NCBI GenBank assembly: GCA_902801585.1
Contig: CADCIU010000013.1
Span: forward strand, 1-46,848
Reading direction: 5' to 3'
DNA length: 46,848 nucleotides
From: an uncultured Lachnospiraceae bacterium
GTDB taxonomy: Bacteria > Bacillota_A > Clostridia > Lachnospirales > Lachnospiraceae
Under the pieces are notes generated by a model, which did no database searches, was not told the DNA's origin, and worked only from the letters and a program-made list of their open reading frames with translations. Positions 6,760 through 15,207 of this stretch are shown here, one piece after another; position 1 is the first letter of the stretch; each line of letters begins with the position of its first letter. Both the position numbers and the translations under genes were made by a program.

Positions 6760-7848
6760 ATGAGTTACAACAACCAGTATTTTGACACTGTCGACAGTTC
6801 TTCAGACAGGAACCCTTCCCTTACCAAATGGGAGAACCTGACGATACAGGATCGTTTTCTTTTCGCCAAAGTTATGGGACAGAAGGAAAACTGCCTTCCT
6901 CTCCTTCAAAGGCTTTTCCCCGAACTCAATATAACTGACATTCGTTACATCGAGGCCGAAAAGACAGTGGAAGGCTCCATCGACTCCAAGGCAGTCCGGC
7001 TCGATGTTTACGTACATGATTCCGCTCAGCGAGCATTTACACTGGAAATGCAGGTCGATGACAGGGGAAATCTCCCCTTGCGAAGCCGGTATTATAGTTC
7101 CATGATGGACGAAGATCTCCTCGGTAAAGGGCAGGATTACGACGAGATCCTGCCGATTTACGTTATCTTTATCTGTCCATTTGACTTATTCGGAAAGAGC
7201 CTGCATCGCTACACCTTTATGAACTTCTGTAGTGAAGACACTTCCCTCCCCCTCGGAGACGGATCTGCCAAAATATTTCTCAACACAAAAGGAACTGCTG
7301 ACGATGTATCAAAAGAAGTTCTGGCATTCTTAAATTATGTTAACGGAACCTTTACCCCTGGTGACGAATATATTTCGCTGCTCGATCTGGCTGTCAAAAA
7401 GGCCAGGAAAAATGCGGTTTGGAGGCGTGAATTTATGATATACGAAATGGAAATCAGACACGAGAAAAAACTGGCAAGAGCCGATGGACTAGCTGAAGGT
7501 CGCGCTGTGGGCCTGGCTGAAGGTCGCGCTGTGGGCCTGGCTGAAGGCCGTGCGGAAGGCCTGGCTGAAGGTCGCGCGGAAGGTCGCGCGGAAGGTCGCG
7601 CGGAAGGTCGTGCGGAAGGTCGTGCGGAAGGCCGCGCGGAAGGTCGTGCTGAAGGTCGTGCGGAAGGCCTGGCTGAAGGCGGGGCACTTAAGCTGATTCA
7701 GATTGTCTCCAAGAAAGTCCTGAAAGGGAAAAGTCTCTCAACCATCGCTCATGAACTGGAAGAAACAGAGGATACGATCAGACCGATTTATGATCTGTTT
7801 GTTTCCAACCCCGAAGCAGACCCGGAGGAGATTCTTGCCCGTTTATAA
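6760..7848 (+). CDS. Rpn-family PD-(D/E)XK nuclease / recombination-promoting transposase-like protein
   Basis: The N-terminal 230 residues match the Rpn (YhgA-like) family of PD-(D/E)XK nucleases: a DRFLFAKVMGQKE segment, then RLDVYVHD and FTLEMQVDD supplying the D...ExQ catalytic core, and a late FLNYVNG motif. The family includes E. coli RpnA, a DNA endonuclease promoting RecA-independent recombination and involved in phage defence. Residues 245-308 are a hinge of sixteen four-residue AEGR-type repeats. The C-terminal 50 residues form a helical segment (TIAHELEETEDTIRPIYDLF). The start has AGGAGG at 8-nt spacing. The 362-residue length is typical, and the gene appears intact. Confidence 0.88.
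   Translation: MSYNNQYFDTVDSSSDRNPSLTKWENLTIQDRFLFAKVMGQKENCLPLLQRLFPELNITDIRYIEAEKTVEGSIDSKAVRLDVYVHDSAQRAFTLEMQVDDRGNLPLRSRYYSSMMDEDLLGKGQDYDEILPIYVIFICPFDLFGKSLHRYTFMNFCSEDTSLPLGDGSAKIFLNTKGTADDVSKEVLAFLNYVNGTFTPGDEYISLLDLAVKKARKNAVWRREFMIYEMEIRHEKKLARADGLAEGRAVGLAEGRAVGLAEGRAEGLAEGRAEGRAEGRAEGRAEGRAEGRAEGRAEGRAEGLAEGGALKLIQIVSKKVLKGKSLSTIAHELEETEDTIRPIYDLFVSNPEADPEEILARL
7492..7683 (+). repeat. Array of sixteen 12-bp repeats inside the Rpn gene
   Basis: Sixteen in-frame units of the form GCNGAAGGYCGY (some ending CTG) encode Ala-Glu-Gly-Arg or Ala-Glu-Gly-Leu. Units in the centre are almost identical at DNA level, which predicts copy-number slippage in frame. Confidence 0.9.
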
Positions 7849-7891
7849 TATACTCTGGGGGCGGATCGACGATACTTATGCCTTGACATGA

Positions 7892-7940
7892 TCAGAGCTG
7901 CACCCTTTCCCGTTCCTCTGGAAGATGGGCGCAGCTCAGA
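7892..7940 (+). terminator. Hairpin terminator after the Rpn gene
   Basis: TCAGAGCTGCACCC (7892-7905) pairs with GGGCGCAGCTCAGA (7927-7940) with two mismatches and is followed by TTTT. It lies between convergent genes and may work in both directions. Confidence 0.5.
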
Positions 7941-7971
7941 TTTTGCATGCTCAACTATGTAATTACAGTTT

Positions 7972-9120
7972 TTAATAAAACTTACTCACAGCGTATTCTG
8001 CCTGTTCATTTGTGAACCCCTCAAATTCCAGCTGCTCGATCAAACCCGTATAGGAGAACGCCGTATACTCCAAATACTGCTGTGCTTTCTTCAGCGCATT
8101 TTTCTCACCGAAGGTGGCAGTATCATTCCCGGAACCGGAAGAAACACCGGCGGTTTGTTCTGACGTTCTGCTTTCTTTCGATGCGCCCGCGGGTGTCGAT
8201 GAATTCGGCAGATGATCCGAATAATCGTATTTGACGACTCCGTTTTGAATCCAAACCAGGTAATCACTTTCTGTATACTCATGTTCGTCGTTCAAACTGT
8301 CCACCCAGTAAATATTGACATAAAAAGCTCGGCCGCCGATTTCTACAACCTTCAGCAGAGTGTCACTAAGTGTTGTCATGGATTCCACCAGCTTCTGCCA
8401 GGAATCCAGCAGCGAAGAATCCCTTGTATTCATCGCGGAGCGAAGGTTTTCCGGAGCTTCAACATAAATATTGAGCTCACGTTTCTCCTCGTCATACACC
8501 AAATCATGCCTAAATTCCGAGAAATGCTGATCCAAAAGCTCTTCAAGTTTCTTATACGTATCTGTCTGATCAAACGGAACTTTATAGTCCTCCACGGACT
8601 CCGCAGATCCGTCTCCTCTGTCTAATATGTAATCACACGATTCGGCCCACATTATGTGCAGCTGCTCTTTGCCAAAATACAGGTGAAAGTCCTGTTCATT
8701 TCCATACAAATCGCCCTTGGGCTTCGACTCGAACAGATACCCGGCTTCTGTAGTATCTGAGACCAAACCATCTTTGATCTCGCCCATATATCCGGAATAA
8801 CTCACAGAGCCGTAAACATCTCCCGACGAAAGATAGAAAGAAACATCCGCACTATATACATCGCCTCTTTCCGAGGCATAGGCAAACTTACCGCTGCAGT
8901 CCATGAGGTCCTTCAGCTTTTGGATAAAGGCTGTCTGCTCAGCGTTTGCAGATGTACAATTCCCAAGCTTCTCATATGCCTCTTGAACAGGCATGTTTTC
9001 TGCTGCACATACTTCTTCATAGAGTTTGTCAGTTTCGGAGTCTCCCTCACTCCTTCCACATCCCATCACCATTACTATGCAAAATACAGCGAGTATTCTG
9101 CAGATCATTCCGCCTCTCAC
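7972..9120 (-). CDS. Surface lipoprotein with C-terminal Ltp-type repeat
   Basis: An exported lipoprotein: a hydrophobic N-terminus ending in the lipobox VMGC, with Cys21 as the lipidated residue. The middle 300 residues are not recognised; they are rich in acidic and aromatic residues, as in substrate-free surface lipoproteins. The final 42 residues match the helical repeat of the Ltp/host-cell-surface-exposed lipoprotein family (ALKKAQQYLEYTAFSYTGL, then FTNEQAEYAV), found in Gram-positive bacteria and in phage superinfection-exclusion lipoproteins. Initiation is at the GTG at 9120, preceded by GGAGGG at 7-nt spacing. It follows the next lipoprotein gene by 29 bp, so the two probably form an operon. 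Confidence 0.82.
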   Translation of the reverse strand: MRGGMICRILAVFCIVMVMGCGRSEGDSETDKLYEEVCAAENMPVQEAYEKLGNCTSANAEQTAFIQKLKDLMDCSGKFAYASERGDVYSADVSFYLSSGDVYGSVSYSGYMGEIKDGLVSDTTEAGYLFESKPKGDLYGNEQDFHLYFGKEQLHIMWAESCDYILDRGDGSAESVEDYKVPFDQTDTYKKLEELLDQHFSEFRHDLVYDEEKRELNIYVEAPENLRSAMNTRDSSLLDSWQKLVESMTTLSDTLLKVVEIGGRAFYVNIYWVDSLNDEHEYTESDYLVWIQNGVVKYDYSDHLPNSSTPAGASKESRTSEQTAGVSSGSGNDTATFGEKNALKKAQQYLEYTAFSYTGLIEQLEFEGFTNEQAEYAVSKFY

Positions 9121-9149
9121 TATTTTGCCCTCCTGCTGATGATCAAACC

Positions 9150-10604
9150 TTATTTCATAAAGTCAAAGGCCGCGATCACGTCAACATCCACTTCTCCATC
9201 TTCATAAGTAAATGGTATTTCAATTGTCCCTCCGATATCGTTCGTACAGATGATATATCCGTTCTTGACCTCATATGTACCGCCGCTTGTATTGAACGAT
9301 GTCCGGAGCTCGTAATTGTTCGGCTCCCAGAATTCGATCTGATAAGTCATTGAATTTGTATTGACATCCCATTGATACCCATTGATCTCATTCTTTACAG
9401 CTGCCTCGGTCTCGCTGTCTGCATCTTCCAAAGCCCACATCTCCTCTTCATATCCTTCAGGATCTGCCAGCTCTCCCACCTCTTCAGGGCTCTCGCAGTG
9501 CACGATGTCATCCGTTGTAAACTTGATCTTATCCGAATCCGGAATCTGATCTTTGGTGATCGTAATACTTCTTCCCGGCTCGAGTTCTCCTTTAGGAATT
9601 TCAAATGTTTCAACAAACTTAATTTCATCCCCCACATATACTTCCTTCAGATACGCCCCGTTATAATAGTTTCTCATGTAACGGATTTCCTTTTTGGATC
9701 TGGCCGCTTTATATGTGTTTGTATCATTGATCGTCACGTACATGCTCTTGCTGTCAATCTTCATGTTTTTGTCATTCGTATGCGCCGTGTAGAAAATATA
9801 CAGAAAGCGCATGTTTTCGTTGTCTGATGTGGAATAAGAGTCATCAACGTACACGCCGTCAATTGTCATGTAATTTGTTTCTTTTACCACTGCCGATGCT
9901 GCCTGCGCCTCTTCATTTCCGGCTGCATCTGCTTCTCCGGAAGTTCCTGCTGTCCCTGCAGCGGCTCCCTCCTGTTTCTCAATTCCGGCAAAAGATACAT
10001 CTGCGGTGTAAGAATCCAAAACCGTGTTATCTTTCATGGACGAGATCATGAGTTCCGCCTCAAAGTCCAGTAAATCCGCAACAGAGCTTATATGCTCCGC
10101 TCCTTTCGAATTCCAGGCCTCGTTGTTCGGTGAAGAAATACAGTCAAAAGCAGCGCTGTCATCAATCTTTCCGGCCTTAACCGTTCCTGTAGTATTGGCG
10201 AACTGCACAGCATACTGTCCAATGGATGACGATGAACAGTATACACCTATGTCGTTCTCACTGTCCTTGTTCGTGACCGTGTAGTGGATCTTATACTCGT
10301 AATACTCGCTTGCTTCCCTCCCTTCATTCATGATGTCCATACTCAGAGAGGTAAACTCTATTTTGACATGATCATCATCGACCGCTGCATAAGCCGGCTC
10401 AAAATTAATGTGCTTATCATCCACTACAACCGCTTTTACTGAAGCCGCAGCCGAATCTGCTGAATCAGCCGAAACTGCTGTGCTTTCAGCATTTGCTTCG
10501 TTTTGTCCTGTGCTGCCGGCTCCCGCTGTCTGGGTGCCGCCACCGCAAGCGGTCAGGACCGCCAGCATTCCGACAACTGTCAGCTCCAACATCCATCTCT
10601 TCAT
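9150..10604 (-). CDS. Hypothetical lipoprotein (DUF-like, acidic)
   Basis: A 484-residue lipoprotein with signal peptide and lipobox LTAC (Cys20), followed by a Ser/Ala/Gly linker typical of surface lipoproteins. Two related beta-rich regions of about 120 residues (from about 65 and about 245) each contain phrases such as YKIHYTVTNKDSENDIG and FLYIFYTAHTNDKN, which suggest Ig-like or DUF4352/5067-type telokin-like folds; this is inference. The C-terminal 75 residues look like a lipocalin-type or DUF5640-like beta module (NGYIICTNDIGGTIEIPF). There are no catalytic motifs. It is the first gene of a two-lipoprotein operon and is divergent from the ribbon-helix-helix gene, with which it shares a promoter region. 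Confidence 0.75.
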   Translation of the reverse strand: MKRWMLELTVVGMLAVLTACGGGTQTAGAGSTGQNEANAESTAVSADSADSAAASVKAVVVDDKHINFEPAYAAVDDDHVKIEFTSLSMDIMNEGREASEYYEYKIHYTVTNKDSENDIGVYCSSSSIGQYAVQFANTTGTVKAGKIDDSAAFDCISSPNNEAWNSKGAEHISSVADLLDFEAELMISSMKDNTVLDSYTADVSFAGIEKQEGAAAGTAGTSGEADAAGNEEAQAASAVVKETNYMTIDGVYVDDSYSTSDNENMRFLYIFYTAHTNDKNMKIDSKSMYVTINDTNTYKAARSKKEIRYMRNYYNGAYLKEVYVGDEIKFVETFEIPKGELEPGRSITITKDQIPDSDKIKFTTDDIVHCESPEEVGELADPEGYEEEMWALEDADSETEAAVKNEINGYQWDVNTNSMTYQIEFWEPNNYELRTSFNTSGGTYEVKNGYIICTNDIGGTIEIPFTYEDGEVDVDVIAAFDFMK

Positions 10605-10684
10605 TTTTCCTACCTCCCCATTTCATACTCATCGTTGCATCTGATACTTCAAAATCACAATCTGAGCTTACATATGATTTATAA

Positions 10685-10720
10685 TTGATTATACTACTTT
10701 ATCCTATTTAATACTACTTT
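10685..10720. promoter_or_regulatory. Divergent promoter region with two ATACTACTTT repeats (candidate RHH operator)
   Basis: Exact copies of ATACTACTTT at 10691-10700 and 10711-10720 are two helical turns apart. The first overlaps a minus-strand TATAAT (10693-10688) reading toward the lipoprotein genes and lies within the spacer of a plus-strand TTGATT/TTTAAT pair (10685-10712) reading toward the RHH gene. Direct repeats across overlapping divergent promoters are typical of ribbon-helix-helix operators. Confidence 0.5.
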
Positions 10721-10748
10721 CAAATGGTTTGTCCGAAGACTCTTTATA

Positions 10749-10931
10749 ATGAAGAACATGAATACTCAAAAGCCATTAAAAACCAAAGTGAGCATCACGC
10801 TCGATGAAGATGTGATCAGAAGAATCAAAGAGCTGGCCGAAGCGGATGACCGCAATTTCAGCCAGTATATTAATCTTGTGCTCAAAAAGCATCTTGAAAG
10901 GAATCGCGGCGGTGAGCGTCCGCAGCAGTGA
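10749..10931 (+). CDS. Ribbon-helix-helix (Arc/CopG-type) DNA-binding protein
   Basis: A 60-residue protein with a beta strand (KVSITLD, residues 13-19) followed by two helices, the second reading NFSQYINLVLKKHL, the layout of the ribbon-helix-helix fold. Such proteins dimerise and insert the paired strand into the DNA major groove. There is no toxin gene beside it, so it is more likely a stand-alone regulator than an antitoxin. Starts at 10749 or 10758 are both possible and neither has a good ribosome binding site, which suggests low or leaderless translation. It is divergent from the lipoprotein operon, and repeated motifs in the shared promoter make autoregulation and control of the lipoproteins plausible. 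A strong terminator follows. Confidence 0.85.
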   Translation: MKNMNTQKPLKTKVSITLDEDVIRRIKELAEADDRNFSQYINLVLKKHLERNRGGERPQQ

Positions 10932-10960
10932 TAACTGTAAACACATTTATTACCGAAGAA

Positions 10961-10995
10961 AAATACTCACAGAGGACTTGCCTCTGTGAGTATTT
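10961..10995. terminator. Bidirectional terminator between the RHH and BspA-like genes
   Basis: A perfect 15-bp stem, AAATACTCACAGAGG (10961-10975) with its complement (10981-10995), a 5-nt loop, and T-rich flanks on both strands. It serves the RHH gene and probably also the convergent 1110-residue gene. Confidence 0.85.
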
Positions 10996-11015
10996 TATTG
11001 TTTTTCAATCATGGA

Positions 11016-11038
11016 TTGGTGGGCTGGGCGCCCACTCC
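11016..11038 (+). repeat. 23-nt hairpin-forming repeat, copy A
   Basis: TTGGTGGGCTG, three variable bases, then GCCCACTCC, which folds as GTGGGC/GCCCAC. A second copy with 21/23 identity and the same orientation is at 14636-14658; together they bracket the BspA-like gene. Confidence 0.55.
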
Positions 11039-11114
11039 GGAAAATAGTTGGTAAGATCTCCGTCGCCCGGCTTTTCTCCGTGTCAGACTTGGCAAGAATG
11101 CCGGTGTGGAAGAA

Positions 11115-14100
11115 TTACTTCTTTACAATCGAAAGTCCTGTTGTGTTATATGCGCTGGTAAAGGTCTTGCCGTCATCCGAGACACAGCGCACCGTGTAGG
11201 TATATTTTGTCCCTTTCTTTGCTGTCTTGTCTACATAGCTGAGTGCGGTCGTATCCGCCAATGTCACCCATTTTCCGCTGCCGGTCTTTCTGAATACGCG
11301 GTATTTGGCCGCTCCTGCAGACTTCGACCAAGTAACTTTAATGCCGCCTGTCACATTTGCGACTGCTCCCAGCTTAGGCATTGCAATAAAGGTGATCGTC
11401 TTTCCGGCAACCAGTTCACTGGTATAAGTATTACCGCTCATGCAGCGGACTGTATAGGTATACTTTGTTCCGGACTTCGCGGTCTTATCGAGGTAGCTCA
11501 AAGAGGTGGTATCTGTCAGTTTCACCCAGCTTCCCGATCCAGTCTTTCTGAACACGCGATATTTTGCAGCATCCGGCGACTTCTTCCACTTGAGTTGCAC
11601 ACCTGACGCCGTGGGAGAAACGGTTGTCAGCGTGGGGGTGTCAAGCCAGTTCTTCATCGTCACTCCGGTTCGGTCAAAATCACTGATATACTTTTTCTTG
11701 TCACTGCTCATGCAGCGGACCGTATACTGGTATGTGCCCCATTTGACGTTATAATCATAATAACTCCCGGTCTGTTTGACGTCTGCAACTTTGACCCAGG
11801 ACGTATCGCCCGGACCTTTTCTGAAAATACGAAATACGGTAGTCGTGTCATCATAGACACTGGTTCCGTCGGCATAGCGCCAGTAAATCTTAATGTAACG
11901 TTTTCTTGTATTGGTATTATCATATCCATATCCTGTGTATCCCGTTTCAAGTTCCGGCGTCGATTTCGTATAATTCGAATAATTTTTCTTGGCTTTCGTC
12001 AGCGGGTCATTCCATTTTCCAATCTTGATCTTTTTCCAAAGTGCTGCTGTTCCGTCGTAGTTGACAGTACTTAGCTTGTTGCACCCGTCAAACGCATAGT
12101 ATCCGATCTCTTTGATTTTCAAAGAAAGGCTAATTGTTGTAAGACTGCTGCAGTTTTCAAATGCGCTGTCTTCAATTTCCTCTGCTCCTTTGAGATTGGC
12201 TGATTTCAAAGCGGTGCATCCGCTGAATGCGTCCTTTCCGATTTCTCTTACTTTGTCAAGATTGATTACTTTTGTAAGGCTTGTGCAATCTTTAAATTTC
12301 TCATCATAGATATACCGTGTGTTAGGTGACAGCCTCACAGCTGATAAACTGGTGCAGCCTTTAAATGAACCACTCCCACTTACACTGTCTGGAATATTCA
12401 TGCTGGTCAGCGATGTGCAGCCGGCAAAACTGCCTAAAGATGTAACGCCCATAGGAATGGACAGACTCTTTAGAGAAGTGCATCCACTGAAATCGCCAAT
12501 GCTCTTTACTCCCTTGGGAATTGTGATGTTTTCAAGACTTGTACAGTTCGTAAATCCGGCAACTGACTCTATTCCTGCAGGCAGATTGACTGTTCGAAGG
12601 TCTGTGCAGCTGTCAAAGGCATTATATTCTATCTGTCTCACACTTGACGGGATCGTGATACTTGTGATTCCGGTCCCGGCAAATGCTTCATAATCGATTT
12701 TCCGGACAGAATCGGCCAGCGTGACAGCGGTCAAATTATTACACCCATAAAAAGCCTCGCTACTCACACTCGTCACACCGGCTTTTATGTTTACTTCTGT
12801 TACCAAATCTGAATAACTGTCATTTCTAACAAGTCCGTAGTAACCCGTATCCATCTCTCCTCTTCCGGAAACAACCACAACACCATGCGCATTCATCGTC
12901 CAGTTGACCTTCTCTCCACAGCTTCCCTTCAGGTAGAATGCAATTCTCTTCGTTCCATCTGTATTGTAGCTGTGAATCACAGGCGTTGAATATCCAAAGT
13001 ATACATCCTCGGCATCAAACCACTGGTTGATCGTACCTGCAAAATAAACGTCTTGCAAACTTGAAAGATTCCATCTAAAAGCATCGTTATCTATACTCTT
13101 AAGACTAACCGGTATATATATTTCTTTCAATTCTGCGCAAGAAAGAAAAGCATCTGATCCAATTCCGGTCACACCTTCTTTGATGACAATTTTCTCAATA
13201 CCGGGATTAGACCAGCCCCAATAATTACCAATTGTCCCTTTTCCATAATAATAAGCCGTATGGTTCTGATCGATCGCACAGATGACTCCGGTACCACAGG
13301 TTCCGATATCTATGAACTCCAACCTAGTGACACCATCCGTATCATACACATGGTAATCTATTTCCGAACCAAAGCTGTTTTTGTCAAACTTCCATTCTGT
13401 AATCTTTCCCTCAAAATACACAAAAGAAAGGCTGTCACATGTATCGAAATTTGAATCTCCAATACTCTGTAAACTGGTATAATATGCTATTGCAGCGAGA
13501 CTATCCTGATTATAAAAAGCATAATCACCAATGCTTGTCACCCCATCATCAATAACGAGAGTTATGACCCTATGTGCTGAAAACGGAGAGGTAGATACGT
13601 ATTCGTCATAATCATAATCGTACACATAAGTATAATCATACATCTCACCTGTCCCGCTGATCACAAGGTTTCCCTCCTCGTCGATCTTCCAGGTCAGGTT
13701 GTCTCCGCAGGTCCCCTCCATTGCCGTTGTGACATTGACGGTACACACCGCACTGTACTGGTAATAATCTCCCTCCTCGTCGTAACCTTCAACTGACGCA
13801 TGAATCGAAGTGTTTCCATGTTTCTTTGCTGTCACAAGACCATTGTCATCGACTTGGGCTATGCGACTATTATCTGAGTACCACTCAACTGTATAATCCT
13901 GCACTGCAGCGGTTTCCCCTTCTTCTGTGTTCACGGTCGCTGTCAGCTGAAATGTTTCATCCGTCTTTAAGTTTATTTCCGACTCGTTCAGCACAATTGC
14001 CGTGATACCCTGTGCTGTCTCTTTTCCCTCTTCACTCTCTATCTTTTCCTCAACATCGGCGGCTGCCTCCTGCTGTGTGCCGCCTTCCTCTGAGGTTTCT

Positions 14101-14447
14101 TCCGTATTACCTCTTTCCGAGTCTTCGTCCTCATCCGAATCCTCTGAGACTTCTTCAACAACATCTGCACCCGTGTTCTCTGCCTGCTCTTCAATCTCCT
14201 CTGTTTCTTCTACAGGTTCAGCCGCGGTCTCGATTTCTTCCTCCTGTTCGCTCTCTTCCTGCTGATCGGCATCTGTTTCAGCAGCCGCATCTGCAGCCGA
14301 AGTCTGATCTTCCACAGATGCTCCCGCACTCTGTGTCTCTTCCGCTGCCTCAGCGGCATACGTTGTCATCCCGGTAAACGGAGCCATTGTGCCGGTCACT
14401 GCAAGCATAGATGCGCAGAATAAAGCGGCCAGCTGTTTCCTTTTCAT
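11115..14447 (-). CDS. Large secreted BspA-like leucine-rich-repeat protein with Ig-like and fibronectin-III-like domains
   Basis: An 1110-residue exported protein. Residues 1-32 are a signal peptide ending TTYAAEA. Residues 35-145 are a Glu/Thr/Ser-rich acidic spacer. Residues 147-245 form a bacterial Ig-like (BIG2-type) domain (SEINLKTDETFQLTATV ... NGLVTAKKHGNTSIHASV). From about 248 to 815 run BspA-type LRR_5 repeats, typified by ITSIGDYAFYNQDSL and KIDYEAFAGTGITSITIPSS. The last 270 residues hold three fibronectin-III-like modules, two nearly identical (AAKYRVFRKTGSGSWVKL and AAKYRVFRKTGSGKWVTL). No LPXTG signal, surface-layer repeat or membrane helix is seen at the C-terminus, so it is probably released or held non-covalently. 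BspA-like proteins mediate adhesion to host or other cells. Start with AAAGGAGGG. Confidence 0.9.
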   Translation of the reverse strand: MKRKQLAALFCASMLAVTGTMAPFTGMTTYAAEAAEETQSAGASVEDQTSAADAAAETDADQQEESEQEEEIETAAEPVEETEEIEEQAENTGADVVEEVSEDSDEDEDSERGNTEETSEEGGTQQEAAADVEEKIESEEGKETAQGITAIVLNESEINLKTDETFQLTATVNTEEGETAAVQDYTVEWYSDNSRIAQVDDNGLVTAKKHGNTSIHASVEGYDEEGDYYQYSAVCTVNVTTAMEGTCGDNLTWKIDEEGNLVISGTGEMYDYTYVYDYDYDEYVSTSPFSAHRVITLVIDDGVTSIGDYAFYNQDSLAAIAYYTSLQSIGDSNFDTCDSLSFVYFEGKITEWKFDKNSFGSEIDYHVYDTDGVTRLEFIDIGTCGTGVICAIDQNHTAYYYGKGTIGNYWGWSNPGIEKIVIKEGVTGIGSDAFLSCAELKEIYIPVSLKSIDNDAFRWNLSSLQDVYFAGTINQWFDAEDVYFGYSTPVIHSYNTDGTKRIAFYLKGSCGEKVNWTMNAHGVVVVSGRGEMDTGYYGLVRNDSYSDLVTEVNIKAGVTSVSSEAFYGCNNLTAVTLADSVRKIDYEAFAGTGITSITIPSSVRQIEYNAFDSCTDLRTVNLPAGIESVAGFTNCTSLENITIPKGVKSIGDFSGCTSLKSLSIPMGVTSLGSFAGCTSLTSMNIPDSVSGSGSFKGCTSLSAVRLSPNTRYIYDEKFKDCTSLTKVINLDKVREIGKDAFSGCTALKSANLKGAEEIEDSAFENCSSLTTISLSLKIKEIGYYAFDGCNKLSTVNYDGTAALWKKIKIGKWNDPLTKAKKNYSNYTKSTPELETGYTGYGYDNTNTRKRYIKIYWRYADGTSVYDDTTTVFRIFRKGPGDTSWVKVADVKQTGSYYDYNVKWGTYQYTVRCMSSDKKKYISDFDRTGVTMKNWLDTPTLTTVSPTASGVQLKWKKSPDAAKYRVFRKTGSGSWVKLTDTTSLSYLDKTAKSGTKYTYTVRCMSGNTYTSELVAGKTITFIAMPKLGAVANVTGGIKVTWSKSAGAAKYRVFRKTGSGKWVTLADTTALSYVDKTAKKGTKYTYTVRCVSDDGKTFTSAYNTTGLSIVKK

Positions 14448-14504
14448 AAGTCCCTCCTTTGTTGAATATGTAGTCGTTCGTTTGGTTAGAAGATGATATA
14501 TGCT

Positions 14505-14529
14505 ATTATATCCTACTTTATGCTATTAG
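14505..14529 (-). promoter_or_regulatory. Promoter region of the BspA-like gene, sharing a motif with the RHH/lipoprotein promoter
   Basis: On the minus strand AAAGTAGGATATAATAGC contains a TATAAT -10 (14510-14505). The adjoining AAAGTAGGAT is nine-tenths identical to the AAAGTAGTAT repeats at 10691-10720 and sits in the same relation to the -10. A TAATAGCATA direct repeat surrounds it. This suggests common control of the surface proteins. Confidence 0.45.
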
Positions 14530-15128
14530 GTGATACATATATTCAGTTTATTTACTTCTTCCCAATCTCTTCCTGATTTTCCTCGCACAGTGCAGTGCGC
14601 CTGATATTAACAATTTACTATTTGGAGGGAATTGTTTGGTGGGCTGCGGGCCCACTCCATGACTGGCTTTTTATGGCCGTACCACATGAAATTCCTTGTG
14701 GCTCTATTTATCAAGTCCCTTGGTTTTCCTTGGCTTTAGCCGGTTGGGCTTCGGAAGCATTTTTCACATTGATTTGCACCCATACCTTTTTCACATGAGA
14801 CTCCAAAGCCACCGATCTTCAGTGGTATATCCACTGGGTTGGGCGTATTCAAATATTTCAGAATAATCTGCATACATGAAATCTGAACTTATGCCTCGAG
14901 CATGGATACAAATCGTCACAAATAAAGCTTACTGAGCCAACTGCAAGAAATTCTATGACGTTTTCCCATCAATTCCGAATAAAGTCACAACCCCCACGGG
15001 TGCAAATTGCTCAGCAAAGGACTCTCCAGCCCAACGCATCTTCACATTGCCCTTTCAGCCAACTACTGCATCTCCGGCTTCGAACTGCTCCAACCGCCAC
15101 AAGAACTGTCACACATAAAAAGAGCCAA
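14530..15128. other. 600-bp gap without a supported gene; possibly a decayed element
   Basis: No gene with a ribosome binding site is found. A minus-strand frame (14736-14873) would encode 45 residues with a C-x(11)-C-x(2)-C pattern, but it has stops immediately upstream. Local hairpins such as CAGTGG/CCACTG (near 14820-14836) and the 23-nt hairpin repeat copy B are present. Base composition is lower in GC than the neighbours. It may be the remains of a mobile element, but no transposase fragment can be named. Confidence 0.4.
14636..14658 (+). repeat. 23-nt hairpin-forming repeat, copy B
   Basis: TTGGTGGGCTG, CGG, GCCCACTCC; differs from copy A (11016-11038) at two positions in the loop. The outer arms of the hairpin are conserved while the loop differs, as expected for a structure under selection or an element end. 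Confidence 0.55.
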
Positions 15129-15168
15129 AGCCGCCGCACCGTGTGATCGATCACACAGTGCGGCGGCT
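15129..15168. terminator. 40-bp palindrome, terminator of the kinase gene
   Basis: AGCCGCCGCAC and GTGCGGCGGCT flank GTGTGATCGATCACAC; the whole palindrome has one C/A mismatch. On the minus strand it is followed after GG-containing spacing by CTTTTT, consistent with a terminator 39 bp beyond the kinase stop. Confidence 0.65.
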
Positions 15169-15207
15169 CCACACTCATCATCCATATTCAAACGAGCTCT
15201 CGCCCTC

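Noticed and set aside
7454..7687. Minus-strand 77-residue frame rich in LPHDL/PRDL repeats
   Set aside because: It is the antisense of the 12-bp repeat array in the Rpn gene; no ribosome binding site.
10749..10931. RHH protein as antitoxin of a toxin-antitoxin pair
   Set aside because: No RelE-, MazF- or HigB-like frame lies next to it.
14595..14798. 67-residue plus-strand frame rich in Trp and Phe
   Set aside because: Start without a ribosome binding site and spans the 23-nt hairpin repeat; probably chance.
15141..15156. GTGTGATCGATCACAC as a CRP-type site
   Set aside because: Spacer between TGTGA and TCACA is 4, not 6, and it is the tip of a terminator palindrome.
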